From: Topomyia yanbarensis
Taxonomy: Eukaryota; Arthropoda; Insecta; Diptera; Culicidae
Direction of reading: 5' to 3'
Assembly: GCF_030247195.1 (NCBI RefSeq)
Contig: NC_080671.1
Location: 84,690,370 to 84,754,369 of the forward strand
Length of the DNA: 64,000 nt
Position 1 is the first letter of the stretch, and each line of letters begins with the position of its first letter. Positions 1 to 12,512 of this stretch are shown here, piece after piece. Position numbers and translations under genes: made by a program. Under the pieces are notes generated by a model that saw only the letters and a program-made list of their open reading frames with translations, made no database searches and was not told the DNA's origin.

Positions 1-425
1 CCAAATGTTTACAGCCAGGCTTCTTTAGTACAGTCCCAGTTAAATTTGTCTTTATCGCTATAGGAACACCACGTCCGCAACTAAGATGACTGGTAAAAGG
101 GTTGCGATCGCATCGGTAGATTGTCGATAGCTCGGCGTTTAATCTATAAACACGTAGGCAGGTTTCGGTGAGAACGATAATGTCGTAGTCACAGAAGATG
201 AGGGCAAGCAAGAAGGTTTGCGTTTTTGTTCTCATTCCGCGAACGTTCTGGTAGTAGACGTACCGGAAATCATGTGTTGTATGCGACGGGATGCTATGAA
301 CCAAAAGGTTTTCAGTGAGCGGATTCTTATTTAAAGCAAAATACTCGCCAGAGAAGAAAGTTCGGAAGACCCCCTCACGACTCCGAACGCAGGACCGGGA
401 CGACTGAGCAGGACGCTGCACAATG
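1..425 (-). pseudogene. CR1-like non-LTR retrotransposon, endonuclease N-terminal fragment (runs off the left edge)
   Basis: Minus-strand translation gives YVYYQNVRGMRTKT followed by DYDIIVLTETCL, the first two motifs of the apurinic-type endonuclease that nicks target DNA for target-primed reverse transcription in CR1/Jockey-group elements. The frame stays open from about 256 to the window edge. The DNA at 340-425 matches, in reverse, the ORF2 leader of the CR1-like element at 59850-60080 (shared words include the inverse of gcgagtattttgctttaaat), so this is a second, diverged copy of that family. ETCL replaces the usual ETWL and the residues after it fit the family poorly, so the copy is probably dead. 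The rest of the element would lie to the left of the window. Confidence 0.75.
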
Positions 426-2580
426 ACACAACGAGTGACAAAACCTCAAAAATCAATAGCTTGTAATTCTTTTGTAAATATTTATTTTATTTTTCTCTCA
501 GCTTGAATAAAATTATCTCAAAATTTAACGATAATCGGATGAAAAATAAATTTTTAACCATTGTTGGTGATTGATGAAAATATTGATGATTCACAATGAT
601 GCATATCATCGTCGAATGTTGAATACTGAACCAACCTTGCTTATCAGGTCATCCTATTTGTAGTAGGCGATCAAATTCAAATACATAACGCGCCAAATAG
701 AACTTTTCATTCGTCAATAAATGCTGTATTACGTATTGTCAGAGACAACTCAGCATTAAATGAAGATCGGGCCAATATGGATGTTTTCTCATCGCAATCG
801 ATAACTTTCGATACTTGATGAATGAATCAATTAGCATTCGTTGCAATATTTTTAGGCTAAAAAATAAAGATATTTTGTCATCAATAGTTCTAGTCGAGGT
901 TCTAGTGCCCTGTAGGCCCATCACTGTAGCTTTCAAATGCCCTTCTTAAACATTAGAGCGTCAAAACTGTCTCAATCACTTCGACTGAATGCGGAAAATA
1001 TTATGTAGCTTGTGCCTCACTTCTGAGTGGATAAGAATCGAAGATGGTGGGCACACTCAGATTGAAAAATTATCACGTGGAACGAAGGAATGGAAGGAAT
1101 GTAAACAAGCGAACTTGGTTACGCTTTTCATCGATTCAGATTTGTTGGCAGCTTGAAAATAAGTTACTATGGAAGGTTTTCGTCTGTACACATGTTCGTG
1201 CATCGAAACCATGGATTACTATCAGATTTGAATTGGTGATGAGTGTTAATTTTGATGAAAAATGGCTTCACTGTTTTTAACGTGTTATTGAAATAGGTGA
1301 TATCGAGGATTTCTATTCACTTTTAATTGTTGTACTAACGAACTTCAAATGGCGGTATCTCAAGAACTACATAGCAGTACTTTTTAGTTCTTTGAAAAGA
1401 AGAATGAATATGCTAAACTATAGATTTAAGCTTTTTGTGCAGATATCATTTATGTTTGTTCTGCATCAAGAAAAAGCAATTCAGAAATTCAATGTCATAT
1501 CAGTAATTTATCTTTATACGTCTTACAATTTTTGAGATGGTCTACCATGGGTCACTTATCATAAATCTGATTCTAAATTTTCAAGATTATAGACCTCATC
1601 TTGCGCATTTTTGCGGTAATGTTTTCATATCTATGTTTTTGAAAATACTTATATGGAGACGCCCTGTAGCTCATAAATATTTCTACAAATTGGTTGCTAA
1701 AAAATGACTCATTTTTACTAGTTTTGTTAACCATTTCTGCTATACGACGGGGTTGGCTACTATTATTAACGTGTATAATAACCCTTTAACGACCAATGTT
1801 TTCAAATATGAAACATGAAAACAGTCGAAAAAAAACAATTGTCGAATTTCAAAACTGAGTTACTGAAATGGATTCAGTAACCCAATATTAGTAAAAACCC
1901 AATTTTTAGCCACATGAACCAATTTTTATAATTTTATCACAACTTTGTATGAAGAGGTGCCACTGTGCTCCGATGAAGTTTCTGCTACGCTATACTCAGC
2001 TATTTTGATACCTGTTCTGATGTGTAGGCGCTGCAAACATTCAGTTCCTAGCCTGATTTTTCTCGTCCTTCGCTCTTTAACAACCAGTTATCTTGCTGTG
2101 TTCCCTTGTAAGTTACCCAACTGACCTGTCACGTTGCGTTATCTTCGATTTGTTCAGCGACCTTGCGGGCATATTTCTCGACAACTCCTCTAGCTGGCAG
2201 TCGCTGTATGTACAGCCGTATGGTTCTCTCACGCCTAGAACCGGTACTGCGAGATAGTCTTACAGGATTCCTAGACGCCTCTAGATAATGCTATTGTTCT
2301 TATTTATTAAATGTTTAGAGCTCAAGGATCATTCACCTTTTTTGTAAATAATGTACATGTCGAAGGAACAAAAGTTACAATTCATGAAATGTAAATATGA
2401 AAAAAAACGGAAAATTATTGCTACCGCCGCACACTGCTTTCCGCTCCTTGTGTTAATCTTCTTTCTTGGTTGGGAGTGATGGTCAGATATACCCTCTGAT
2501 ACTTGCTAATTGTTCCATCTGTCTTCTCTCACGCTCGTTTTTGCATCCATGTCGTCGTCGCTAGAGCAGCTTTCATTTTC
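426..2580. other. Gene-free AT-rich stretch
   Basis: Both strands are full of stops, and the longest frames (739-936 minus and 1044-1280 plus) resemble nothing I recognise. The base composition is that of the other intergenic DNA here. The more GC-rich 2000-2290 stretch may belong to an unrecognised repeat. No RNA gene or repeat array was found. Confidence 0.5.
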
Positions 2581-2591
2581 GCTGTTAGATG

Positions 2592-3450
2592 TTTTTTTTT
2601 TTATTCATTTCGTTTATTTGATAGGCACAAATGCGTTAGCTTGGCGGTGCCAAATACTTATGTTTTTACATTTTGGATATCTTAAAACTAGGAGGTTACA
2701 ATGTTGAAATATTTTTTTTACAAAGGAAAAAAAAAAGTTTACAGCTATCTTAAGACTAGAAATAAGATTCAATATACAAGAGAGGGCCAAAAGATTTTTT
2801 TATGAAAAAATTTAAAACAAGGGATTCACTTTGATATACAAGAGGGGGAGTAATAGTATTTTACGAAATATTTTACGGTTATCTTAAAACTAACAATATA
2901 GTTTAGTACACAAAAGGGGGAACAAATATTTATGAGAAACTTCACAGAAATCTTAAAACTAGGGATTCAATTCTATTTACAAGATGGAGGACAAGAGTTT
3001 CAATAAAGAGTAAAAATTATAGCTATCTTAAAACTAGGAATACAGAATACTAATTTGAATTTTTTAACTAAAACTTATGCTTGGTCAAGATATTCAGAGG
3101 GTGGCTTATTTCCGCATCAGTGTAGCAGCAGTTGTATCAAGGACAGGGGAGAGACAGGGAAAGAAGAGCAAAACTTGCAACTTTCGCTCGAACGGGGGGG
3201 GGAAGGGGGATCAGCGAAACAAATTTGCGCCTCAGTCTAGTAAGTCGTCGAGTACCGGATTGGCGGATGGTATTCTTCGGACACGCGGGGAATCCTTCAA
3301 AACTCATCGGAACTCGAGTCGCTCTCGCTTCAGTTTCCTTCTATGCAGGAGTAGTGGTAAGGGCGACGGCGGTTACATAGTGGCACTCTGGAGCTGATCG
3401 GTTCCACAAGGCAGGAGGAAACTCTAAAAACGAGAAATAAAAGAGAGGGG
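2592..3450 (-). repeat. 3' UTR of the I-clade element with internal tandem units
   Basis: Between about 2680 and 3050 the phrase atcttaaaacta recurs five or six times at intervals of roughly 60-140 bp, each time followed by a purine-rich 'tacaagaggg' block: a degenerate minisatellite. Apparent ORFs of about 100 codons at 3055-3397 lie in this UTR and are unlikely to be translated. The segment is repeated in opposite orientation at 25086-25840, which shows that it belongs to the retrotransposon. Confidence 0.75.
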
Positions 3451-6400
3451 CTAAATTGGGATATTTATCGTTTTTATGAAGGTATAAATAAGGGACATAT
3501 AGGGGAAATCACGAGTTGCCAGCATATCTCGGACTGGGACATTGGGTGGTCTACCTCGGGCCCGAAGGGATTCCTTTAACTGGAGACCTGGCGTCACAAT
3601 ACCCGGCGCATACCCAGACAACGTGTTCGATGTCGTGATAGCCCTCGTCACAAGCGCACAGACTACTCTCCGCAAGCCCAATACGCCGCAAATGCGCATC
3701 CATGGTGTAGTGATTGGACATAAGTCGGGACATTACGCGAATAAAATCCCGACCCACATCCATCCCCCCGAACCAAGGCTTCGTTGATACCTTTGGGATA
3801 ATCGAATGTAGCCATCGTCCAAGTTCCCCGTTGCTCCACGAGGTTTGCCAACTGTTGAGCGTCCTCTGACGACAAATACTAAAAAATTCGTTGAAGCAGA
3901 TTGGTCTTTCGTATATGTCACCATTTAATGCGCCCGCCTTTGCTAATGAGTCGGCCTTTTCATTGCCCGGGATAGAACAATGAGAGGGAACCCAAACAAA
4001 GGTAATCTGATAAGATTTTTCAGATAACGTACACAAGGACTCCTGTATCATCCCCAGAAAATACGGGAGTTGCTTTTTTGGCTTCACCGCACGAAGAGCC
4101 TCGATAGAGCTGAGGCTGTCCGAAACGATAAAGTAGTGATCTGTGGGCAGAGTGTCGATGATCCCAAGGCTGTACTGAATTGCAGCTAACTCTGCGACGT
4201 AAACTGAAGCGGGATCATTGAGCTTGAATGAAGCGGTGATAGTATTGTTGAAGATACCGAAGCCAGTGGACCCATCGAGATTTGATCCGTCAGTGTAAAA
4301 CATTTTGTCGCAGTCGACTTCTCGGAATTTATTATAAAATATATTGGGGATCACCTGCGGGCGTATATGGTCCGGGATTCCACGAATCTCTTCCTTCATG
4401 GATGTGTCGAAGAATACAGTAGAATCAGAAGTATCTAGGAAACGGACACGGTTGGGATTGTACGAAGAAGGATTGATGCTCTGTGCCATGTAGTCGAAGT
4501 ACAAGGACATAAAACGGGTTTGAGAATTAAGCTCGACGAGCCTCTCGAAGTTTTGAATTACCAACGGGTTCAGAATGTCGCATCGGATGAGCAATCGATA
4601 TGAGAGTTCCCAAAATCGATTTTTTAGCGGAATAACGCCCGCCAGCACTTCGAGACTCATCGTATGGGTCGAGTGCATGCAACCCAAGGCAATGCGCAAG
4701 CAACGATACTGGATTCTCTCCAGTTTGATGAAGTGTATGTTCGCAGCGGAGCGGAAACAGAAACACCCGTACTCCATCACCGACAATATCGTTGTTTGGT
4801 ACAACCTGATCAGGTCTCCTGGGTGAGCACCCCACCATGTTCCAGTTATTGTTCGGAGAAAATTGATCCTTTGTTGGCATTTCTGTTTCAGATACCTAAT
4901 GTGACATCCCCAGGTACCTTTAGAGTCGAACCAGACCCCGAGATATTTAAATGTGAAAACCTGGTTGATCGTTGCACCCATTAATAGAAGCTGGAGTTGC
5001 GCCGGCTCACGCTTTCTAGAAAAAAACAACCAACTCAGTTTTCTCCGTGGAGAACTCAATACCCAGCTGAAGAGCCCAAGCAGACAAATTGTCCAAGGTA
5101 TTTTGTAATGGTCCTTGCAAGTCGGCAGCTTTGGGCCCTGTAACAGAGACCACGCCGTCGTCTGCAAGTTGCCTTAGCGTGCATGAATTGGCAAGACAAT
5201 CGTCAATGTCATTCACGTAAAAATTGTAGAGCAGGGGACTTAGACATGAGCCCTGGGGAAGACCCATGTAGCTAAATCGCGATGTTGTTAAATCGCCATG
5301 CGAAAAGTGCATGTGCTTTTCAGACAACAGGTTTAGCAAAAAGTTATTTAAAATTGGCGAAAGACCATGCTGGTGCAGCTTCTCTGACAGAATGTTGATA
5401 GAAACTGAGTCAAAAGCCCCCTTAATATCCAAGAAGACTGATGCCATCTGCTCTTTGTTAGCATAGGCCATTTGGATTTCTGTAGAAAGCAACGCAAGGC
5501 AATCGTTCGTCCCTTTGCCTTTGCGGAAGCCAAATTGTGTATCTGACAGTAAGCCATTTGCTTCAACCCAATTGTCGAGGCGAAACATGATCATTTTCTC
5601 GAACAACTTCCGAATACAGGACAGCATTGCAATCGGCCGATACGAGTTGTGGTCGGAGGCTGGTTTTCCTGGTTTTTGGATGGCGATGACCTTCACTTGC
5701 CTCCATTCATAAGGGACAATGTTACCCTCAAGAAACTTGTTAAATAAATTCAACAAGCGCCTTTTTGCAGTGTCAGGCAGATTCTTCAGCAAGTTGAATT
5801 TAATTCTGTCTAACCCTGGGGCGTTATTGTTGCACGATAAGAGAGCAAGTGAGAACTCCACCATCGAAAACGATGTTTCGTTCGCGGTATCGTGAGGAGA
5901 CGCGGCGCGGCACGTTTTCTGTACCGGGACAGAGTCCGGACAGATCTTCTTGGCGAAAGCGAATATCCAACGGTTTGAATATTCTACGTTCTCGTTGGTA
6001 CTATTACGGTTACGCATACGTCGAGCCGTACCCCAAAGAGTGCTCATCGCTGTTTCTCTCGTTAACCCGTCGACGAACCGGCGCCAATAACTGCGTTTTT
6101 TGGCTTTCATTAGACTCTTCATTCGCCTTTCTAACGACGCGTACTGTTGATAGCTAGCGGGTAACCCGTCTTCCCGGAAGGCCTTATATGCAGTGGACTT
6201 TTCCGCGTACAGCTCTGAGCACTCTTTATCCCACCACAGGGTGGGAGACCGTCCATGGGTATTCGCGCTGGGTACTGGTTTAGTCTGAGCTTGATTCGCA
6301 CTGTCGAGAATCAAGCCAGCCAAAAACCTGTACTCTTCCTCCGGAGGAAGTTCTTGAGTGGATTCGATTTTAACGGATATCGCGGTCGCGTAACTCTTCC

Positions 6401-7160
6401 AATCAATGTTCCGTGTGAGGTCATACGAGACATTGATTGTTTCCGATGGTCTTGAACCGTTAGCAATTGAAATCACGATAGGCAAATGATCGCTACCGTG
6501 GGGATCAGGGATCACCTTCCACATGCAATCTAACTGTAGCGATGTCGAGCAAAGCGACAAATCCAACGCGCTTGCGCGTGCTGGTGGTGTAGGGATCCGC
6601 GTCATTTCTCCCGTGTTTAAGATGGTCATGTTGAAATTATCGCAAAGATCTTGGATTAATGTTGATCTATTATCATCATGAAGACAGCCCCATACCGTAC
6701 CGTGCGAGTTAAAGTCTCCCAGAACTAGCCGCGGTGCCGGTAAGGATTCCGTGATATTACAAAGCGTTCGGTGCCCTACCGAGGCTCTAGGAGGAATGTA
6801 GATGGAAGCAACGCAAAGGTCTTTACCTTTGATTAGAACTTGACAAGCGACAATTTCAATGCCTGGTGTCGAAGGGAGGTTAATTCGGTTGAAAGAATAG
6901 CACTTTTTGATCCCCAAAAGTACTCCTCCATAGGGGTTTTCTCGATCCAGCCGAATTATATTAAAGTCGTGGAAGTTGAGATTTATATCGGAAGTTAACC
7001 AAGTTTCACATAATGCGAAAGCATCACATTTTAAACTATTTAGTAAAAATTTAAAGGAATCGATTTTCGGGAGGATACTTCTGCTGTTCCACTGTAGAAC
7101 AGTGATCGAATCGGTGACCTCGTTCGATGACTTAGCCATCGAAGGATACGATCGCTGCAA
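3451..7160 (-). pseudogene. I-clade ORF2: endonuclease, reverse transcriptase and RNase H (two frameshifts)
   Basis: ORF2 makes the enzyme that nicks target DNA and copies the element RNA into it. The first open part (7160-5016, 714 codons) has an endonuclease at residues 20-230 (VLQWNSRS, CETWL, GDFNSHG at 148-154, GSDHLPIV at 222-229) and a reverse transcriptase at about 485-700 (YRPIAMLSC, FLDIKGAFDSV, GLPQGSCLSPL, and the catalytic LADD at 665-668). A run of seven T on the coding strand near 5025 shifts the frame just after ELVV. The second part carries RNase H with YTDGS, the glutamate of AELAAI, SDSLSS and NEKADSLAKAG, so all the catalytic acids remain. A second frameshift near 3578 separates the C-terminal tail (LRARGRPPNVPVRDMLATRD onward), which ends at 3451. 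The start codon overlaps the end of ORF1, as is usual for the clade. Either homopolymer shift could be a sequencing error. Confidence 0.88.
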
Positions 7161-8469
7161 GGAGGGGCCATTTAGTAGTCAACTGCTTCAAAAATGTTTG
7201 CACTATAGGGAGAAAACGTATCAGAAGGCTTTTAAGAGGATCAGTAACATTGAAAGCTGTGAAAATTAAGTCCACTATGTCAGAAAATTTCATTAGTCCG
7301 CTACTGGACTGAGTATCTGTTTGAAAAAAGGGGACACTTGGGGTTTTGGATGTCCCTGGAAGTGGTGGGTACTCCTTGTTAGAATTAATATTTCCAAGTC
7401 CTGGAGCAAATTGCTTCGGCTTTTGTGCATCACTTCCGTTGGATTTATTGGTTGTAGATGGCGCACTCTGAGTGGACGACACCTTGGCACCCTTACGAGG
7501 CAATGTAGGGGAGGCTGGATTTCTCCTCTTCCTGGATTCCCCTGGGTTAACCAAAGATGTTCCCTCTCGTGGGTCGTCAGATTCTTGCTCAACGTTAGCC
7601 AAACCAGCATAGGGATTTTCGGACAGGACAGATGGCGAAGCATTCTTTAGCATTTCTGCATAAGAACGCCTTGAGCGTTCCTTAAGGGAGCGCTTAATTT
7701 TATCCCCGCGCTGCTTGTACGCAGGACATGATTTAAGAGCATGTGAAGGGCCCCCGCAGCAAATACACTTTTCAGTTTCTTTGTCGCAAGAGTCATCCTC
7801 ATGCTCTCCTTCGCATTTGCCGCATCGTTTCTTATTTCCACAATATGTGGCTGTGTGGCCCAACTGCTTGCAATTGCTGCAGTTCATGACCCGCGGTACG
7901 AACAGGCGAACTGGTAGGCGAACCTTGTCAAGGAGGATGTAGTTGGGAAGAGAGGACCCGGCGAATGTCACCCGAATCGAGCCTGATAGAGAGTAGGTAG
8001 TCTTACCTCCCTCGGTGTTTGCGGTATACAATTGTTTGCATTCTAAGATCTTAATCTGTTCAAGAGAGGGGTCCTTAAAGCAGCCAACCCCGTGCTCCAA
8101 CAGTTCTTCGCATTTCAGGCCCGGTTCGGACACTACCCCATCGATTTCACAGGCCACACAAGGCACGTATGCTTTAAATTCCCGCGTAAAGCGCTCACAG
8201 CAAGCAATCGCGTTTGCCTGGCCGAGATCACTCACTAGAACACGTATCTTGTTTGCCCGAACACGTGTTATCTGAGTTACGGCCGGGTAATTAGCAGTCA
8301 GATCTCGAGAAAGTTTTAATATATTAACCGGTTTCTCTCCGGTCCGAAAATATACCACCCATGGCCCAGAGGAACCTTCTGGGTACTGCTTTATACGGGG
8401 AGCAATGCGAGTATTAGGGGGATCAGGGACTTCCATGATTACATCAGATGGTATTTCGCCCTCGGCCAT
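7132..8469 (-). CDS. I-clade ORF1: gag-like nucleic-acid-binding protein with three zinc knuckles
   Basis: The 445-codon ORF is intact. It encodes the structural RNA-binding protein that coats the retrotransposon RNA. A conserved gag region lies at about residues 60-190 (VTQITRVRANKIRVLVSD, then LPNYILLDKVRLPVRLFVPRV). Three CCHC-type knuckles follow: CSNCKQLGHTATYC at 197-210, a C-x2-C-x4-H-x4-C variant at 216-228, and CICCGGPSHALKSC at 235-248. A basic linker (KIKRSLKERSRRS) and a low-complexity Ser/Pro/Asn C-terminus come next. The start at 8469 is the first Met after stop-rich 5' UTR. The end overlaps the ORF2 start by 29 bp, which suggests reinitiation or coupled translation. The same gag signature recurs in the relics at 18090-18950 and 22030-22690. 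Confidence 0.88.
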   Translation of the reverse strand: MAEGEIPSDVIMEVPDPPNTRIAPRIKQYPEGSSGPWVVYFRTGEKPVNILKLSRDLTANYPAVTQITRVRANKIRVLVSDLGQANAIACCERFTREFKAYVPCVACEIDGVVSEPGLKCEELLEHGVGCFKDPSLEQIKILECKQLYTANTEGGKTTYSLSGSIRVTFAGSSLPNYILLDKVRLPVRLFVPRVMNCSNCKQLGHTATYCGNKKRCGKCEGEHEDDSCDKETEKCICCGGPSHALKSCPAYKQRGDKIKRSLKERSRRSYAEMLKNASPSVLSENPYAGLANVEQESDDPREGTSLVNPGESRKRRNPASPTLPRKGAKVSSTQSAPSTTNKSNGSDAQKPKQFAPGLGNINSNKEYPPLPGTSKTPSVPFFQTDTQSSSGLMKFSDIVDLIFTAFNVTDPLKSLLIRFLPIVQTFLKQLTTKWPLLAAIVSFDG

Positions 8470-8772
8470 TTAAGCACGAGGGCAGAGCGTTATATAAACG
8501 GGAATGTGTCTTATTATTTGATTACAAGGTAGAGTAAAAGTAGGGAAAAGGAAAGAAAGGAAACGAGGAAAAAAAAATAAAGCAAAACTTATCTGTAAAC
8601 AACGTCGATTGTTCCGCACCAGCGAAAACAATGTACTGGATTTACTGCCGGCACCAGCAGAATGGTAGCTAACGAACGAACAAAGGATGACCTTGAATCA
8701 CTGAATTTACACACCGAACACCACTGTGAAATATAACGATCCGTTCCGTTCAAAGGTTGGGAGACGTATGGT
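8470..8772 (-). other. 5' UTR and probable internal promoter region of the I-clade element
   Basis: The 303 bp between the ORF1 start and the 5' target-site duplication have no ORF. I-clade elements carry a TATA-less internal RNA polymerase II promoter in this position. That is family knowledge, and I could not pick out an unambiguous initiator or downstream element by eye. Confidence 0.5.
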
Positions 8773-8786
8773 GCTGTTAGATGTTT

Positions 8787-9820
<1,034 letters not shown>

Positions 9821-9868
9821 GAAGAGCCACAATCTATTCAAAATATCCATTAGAAACAGTAAATTTTA

Positions 9869-9965
9869 ACGTTTTTCCGAAGCAGGACAGGATGCTGATT
9901 GGCCGTAAGTCGAGCAGCCAACGACTTCCCGCCAATCAGCATCCTGTCGTGCATCGGAAAAACGT
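9869..9965. repeat. Snapback palindrome at the 5' truncation point
   Basis: Positions 9869-9912 are the reverse complement of 9922-9965, matching at 40 of 44 bases, with a 9-base loop at 9913-9921. The right arm is reverse-transcriptase coding sequence ([18 protein letters not shown]) and the left arm is its inverted copy. Confidence 0.9.
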
Positions 9966-12010
9966 TCGAACGACTCGCTAACCGTAGATTTACTACCCTC
10001 CTAGAGGAAAATAGCCTATTAGATCACTCACAATTCGCCTTTAGACAAGGTACAGACACTGGATCCCACCTGACGGCGCTCACAGAAACCATCCATCGAG
10101 CGGTTGAAGACGGACTGCACGTCGACATACTCACCATTGATATCGCCAAGGTATTCAACACCGTCTGGAGGGGCTGCGTTCTGAGGCAACTGGCCTACTG
10201 GGGGATCACCGGAAATATGGGGGCATTTCTACAAAATTACCTGCAGGACCGGACTTTCCGTGTCTCCATCGGTGGCACAACATCAAACATCTTCACAGAA
10301 GCCGACGGGGTCCCCCAGGGCTCTGTCCTTGCAGTGACGCTTTTCCTCATAAGCATGAACTCAGTCTTCCAAAAACTTCCCAAAAACATCTACATCTACG
10401 TGTTCGCAGATGACATAGTCATCGTCGTCGCCGGCAGAAGTATCAAACTTACTCGACGAAAAGCACAAGCAGCGGCCAACGCCATTGAAAAATGGGCTAC
10501 CTCCGTTGGATTCACTCTCTCACCTACCAAATGCTCTATTACGCACTGCTGCAATGGCTCCCACCGACCAACCGGGACCCCCGTCTCTCTTTCCGGCACC
10601 ATCATACCCTACGCGAAGGAACCCAGGATCCTTGGCGTCACGTTCGACAACAAACTAACGTTCCTCCCCCACTTTCGCAATGTAAAAAGTGACTGCGAAA
10701 GTCGGTTAAGACTGATACGAACGATCAGCAACGGCCACCCCAAGTGGAATAGACCTACAGCGATTAACGTCAACAAGGCACTAATATGGAGCAGAATATA
10801 TTACGGTATCGTAGCCACCGGACTCCGCCGTAACAACCTCATCACCACCCTTGCCCCAACATATAACCTCCCCATAAGGATAGCATCCAACCACCTGCCC
10901 AGCACCCCTGCCAACGCGGCATGTGTGGAAGCCGGTCAGCTCCCCTTCCGCTGGCAAACCGCCATTGTCATCTTTCGTCGAGCCCTTGGCTACCTAGAGA
11001 AAACATCCGGCCAAGACTGCTTGCTTCTTGACCTAGTTAAAGAATTCCACCAACTCTACACCGGAAAAGAACTGCCCCAGCTGGCCCGGCTCCACTCCGC
11101 GAGAAATAAGCCGTGGTATAACACCAACATACCAGCAATTGACACCAGCCTTCACCTGGCAGACCTCCCACCCGTCGCTGCCAGATCCAGGTTCCACGAT
11201 AACACCAACAGCAAGTACAAAAACCACTACCATCTCTACACCGACGGCTCCAGGACAGCCACTAGAGTTGGCATCGGTATATCAGGTCCAGAACCAGCAA
11301 CAAATACATCGCTACAGTTACCAGCCACCTGCTCCATTTTCTCTGCCGAAGCAGCAGCGATCGCGTGGAGCCTAATCACCAAACCGTCCAACCAACCAAC
11401 GGTGGTTTTCTCAGACTCACTTTCAGTCATCACTGCCCTCCAACCCGGAAACTGCCGCCACCCTTTCATCCAGGCAATAGAAAACCACAGCGACGCGGGA
11501 GTCACCATCTGCTGGGTACCTGCCCACTGTGGCATCCAAGGAAACGAAATAGCAGACCGTCTAGCAGCACTGGGACGATCCAGCGCGCAAATACAACACC
11601 CAGAAACACCAGCTGCTGACATAACAAAGTCTTTCACCAACCAAGTAGCCACCCACTTCACCAGGCACTGGAGATCATCTTGGGGTCACACCCAAAAAAT
11701 CAAAGGCGACACCACCAAGTGGACCGACCGGAACTCCAGAGCTGAACAAAGAATACTATCACGCCTAAGAGTCGGTCACACCAAAACAACCCACACGCAC
11801 ACCATCTCCAGAGCAGACCAACCAACAATCGAGACATGCATCACCAGAAAGACAGTGGAACATCTACTGGTTAACTGCCTCGAGCTTGCTGATCTCCGGA
11901 GACAGCACGACCTTCCACCATCCCTGAAGGACATTCTCTGCAACGACCCAGTAAGGGAGGAGGTCCTACTGTCCTTCATAACGGATGCCGACTTGTCCCA
12001 GGAAGTATAA
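9922..12010 (+). CDS. Reverse transcriptase/RNase H, 5'-truncated ORF2 of an I-superfamily element
   Basis: The frame is open for about 700 codons; its formal ATG at 9899 lies in the snapback, so homology starts near 9922. The reverse transcriptase lacks its endonuclease and first RT blocks. Visible are [27 protein letters not shown] with the first catalytic Asp, GVPQGSVL, and FADD at residues 169-172. RNase H lies at about 444-560: YTDGS (Asp449), [11 protein letters not shown] (Glu484), FSDSLSV (Asp506) and [12 protein letters not shown] (Asp553), with WVPAHCGIQ before the last. A C-terminal zinc-knuckle-like segment follows ([16 protein letters not shown]). No stop or frameshift is present, so truncation is recent or the ORF has drifted little. 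With no endonuclease it cannot move by itself. Confidence 0.87.
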
Positions 12011-12020
12011 TAAGAAGACA

Positions 12021-12380
12021 GCGGGCCCCTCGCCACACTCGGACTGGGTGATGGGAGGATTCCCCGCGGCCCCCCACGTAAAAGCCATCAACCACCGACA
12101 ACACCTTCAACAGCGAAATGCAACCAACAGACTACCCATCCACAAACGCGGACCCCTCGCCACATCCGGACAGGATACCGGGAAGGCTCACCGCGGCCCA
12201 TCCAACATCACACCATCAACTGCGGGCCCCTTGCCACACCCGGAATGGGTGATGGAAGGGTACTCCGCCGCCCCCACGACAACAGCATCCAGCCCCAAAC
12301 CTATCTACCGCTCACAACCGCGGGCCCCTCGCCACTCCCGGACCAGGTGATGGGAGGGACTACCGCGGCCCATCCAGATC
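12021..12380 (+). repeat. GC-rich tandem units in the 3' UTR of the truncated I-superfamily element
   Basis: The phrase gcgggcccctcgccac, followed by a 'ggactgggtgatgggagg'-like block, recurs near 12021, 12148, 12222 and 12320. That makes four imperfect units spaced 74-127 bp apart. They directly follow the ORF2 stop at 12010. Confidence 0.85.
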
Positions 12381-12512
12381 AGCTGGCTCCCGCCACTAAG
12401 AAGAGTCATACCAAATATAAATCCAACCCAAATTCCAGTAACTTGAAAGGAAATGTAATTAATTTTTTTCCTGGCGAATGACCTAAAAAGGTTAAAGCCA
12501 CAAATAAACAAA

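Larger units (their letters stand above)
2592..8772 (-). mobile_element. Nearly full-length I-clade non-LTR retrotransposon (about 6.2 kb)
   Basis: Read on the minus strand the element has a 5' UTR (8772-8470), ORF1 (8469-7132), ORF2 (7160-3451), a long 3' UTR (3450-2603) and an A tail, seen as a T run at 2592-2602. The 14-bp direct repeat gctgttagatgttt at 2581-2594 and again at 8773-8786 is the target-site duplication, and it defines both ends. The RNase H domain and the gag-like ORF1 are typical of the I superfamily. The two ORFs overlap by 29 bp. ORF1 is open and ORF2 has only two frameshifts, so the copy is fairly young. The same family contributes the 3'-end copy at 25086-25840, and an older relative sits at 16785-18950. 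Confidence 0.88.
9867..12512 (+). mobile_element. 5'-truncated I-superfamily retrotransposon (RT, RNase H, repeat-bearing 3' UTR)
   Basis: The copy begins inside the reverse transcriptase at a snapback palindrome (9869-9965) and runs through RT, RNase H and a GC-rich 3' UTR with tandem units. It ends in an A-rich tail near 12512 (cacaaataaacaaaaa), where the unrelated family A repeat begins. Compared with the I-clade element at 2592-8772 it has more GC-rich coding DNA and different protein motifs, so it belongs to another family (the Loner or I/R1 group is plausible). Confidence 0.8.

Noticed and set aside
3055..3397. About 106-codon plus-strand frame (with a similar frame at 24907-25308 minus)
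   Set aside because: Its recurrence suggested a gene family at first, but both lie in the 3' UTR of the I-clade element, antisense to it.
11236..11661. 141-codon minus-strand frame
   Set aside because: Lies antisense to the RNase H coding sequence of the retrotransposon; a shadow of GC-rich coding DNA.
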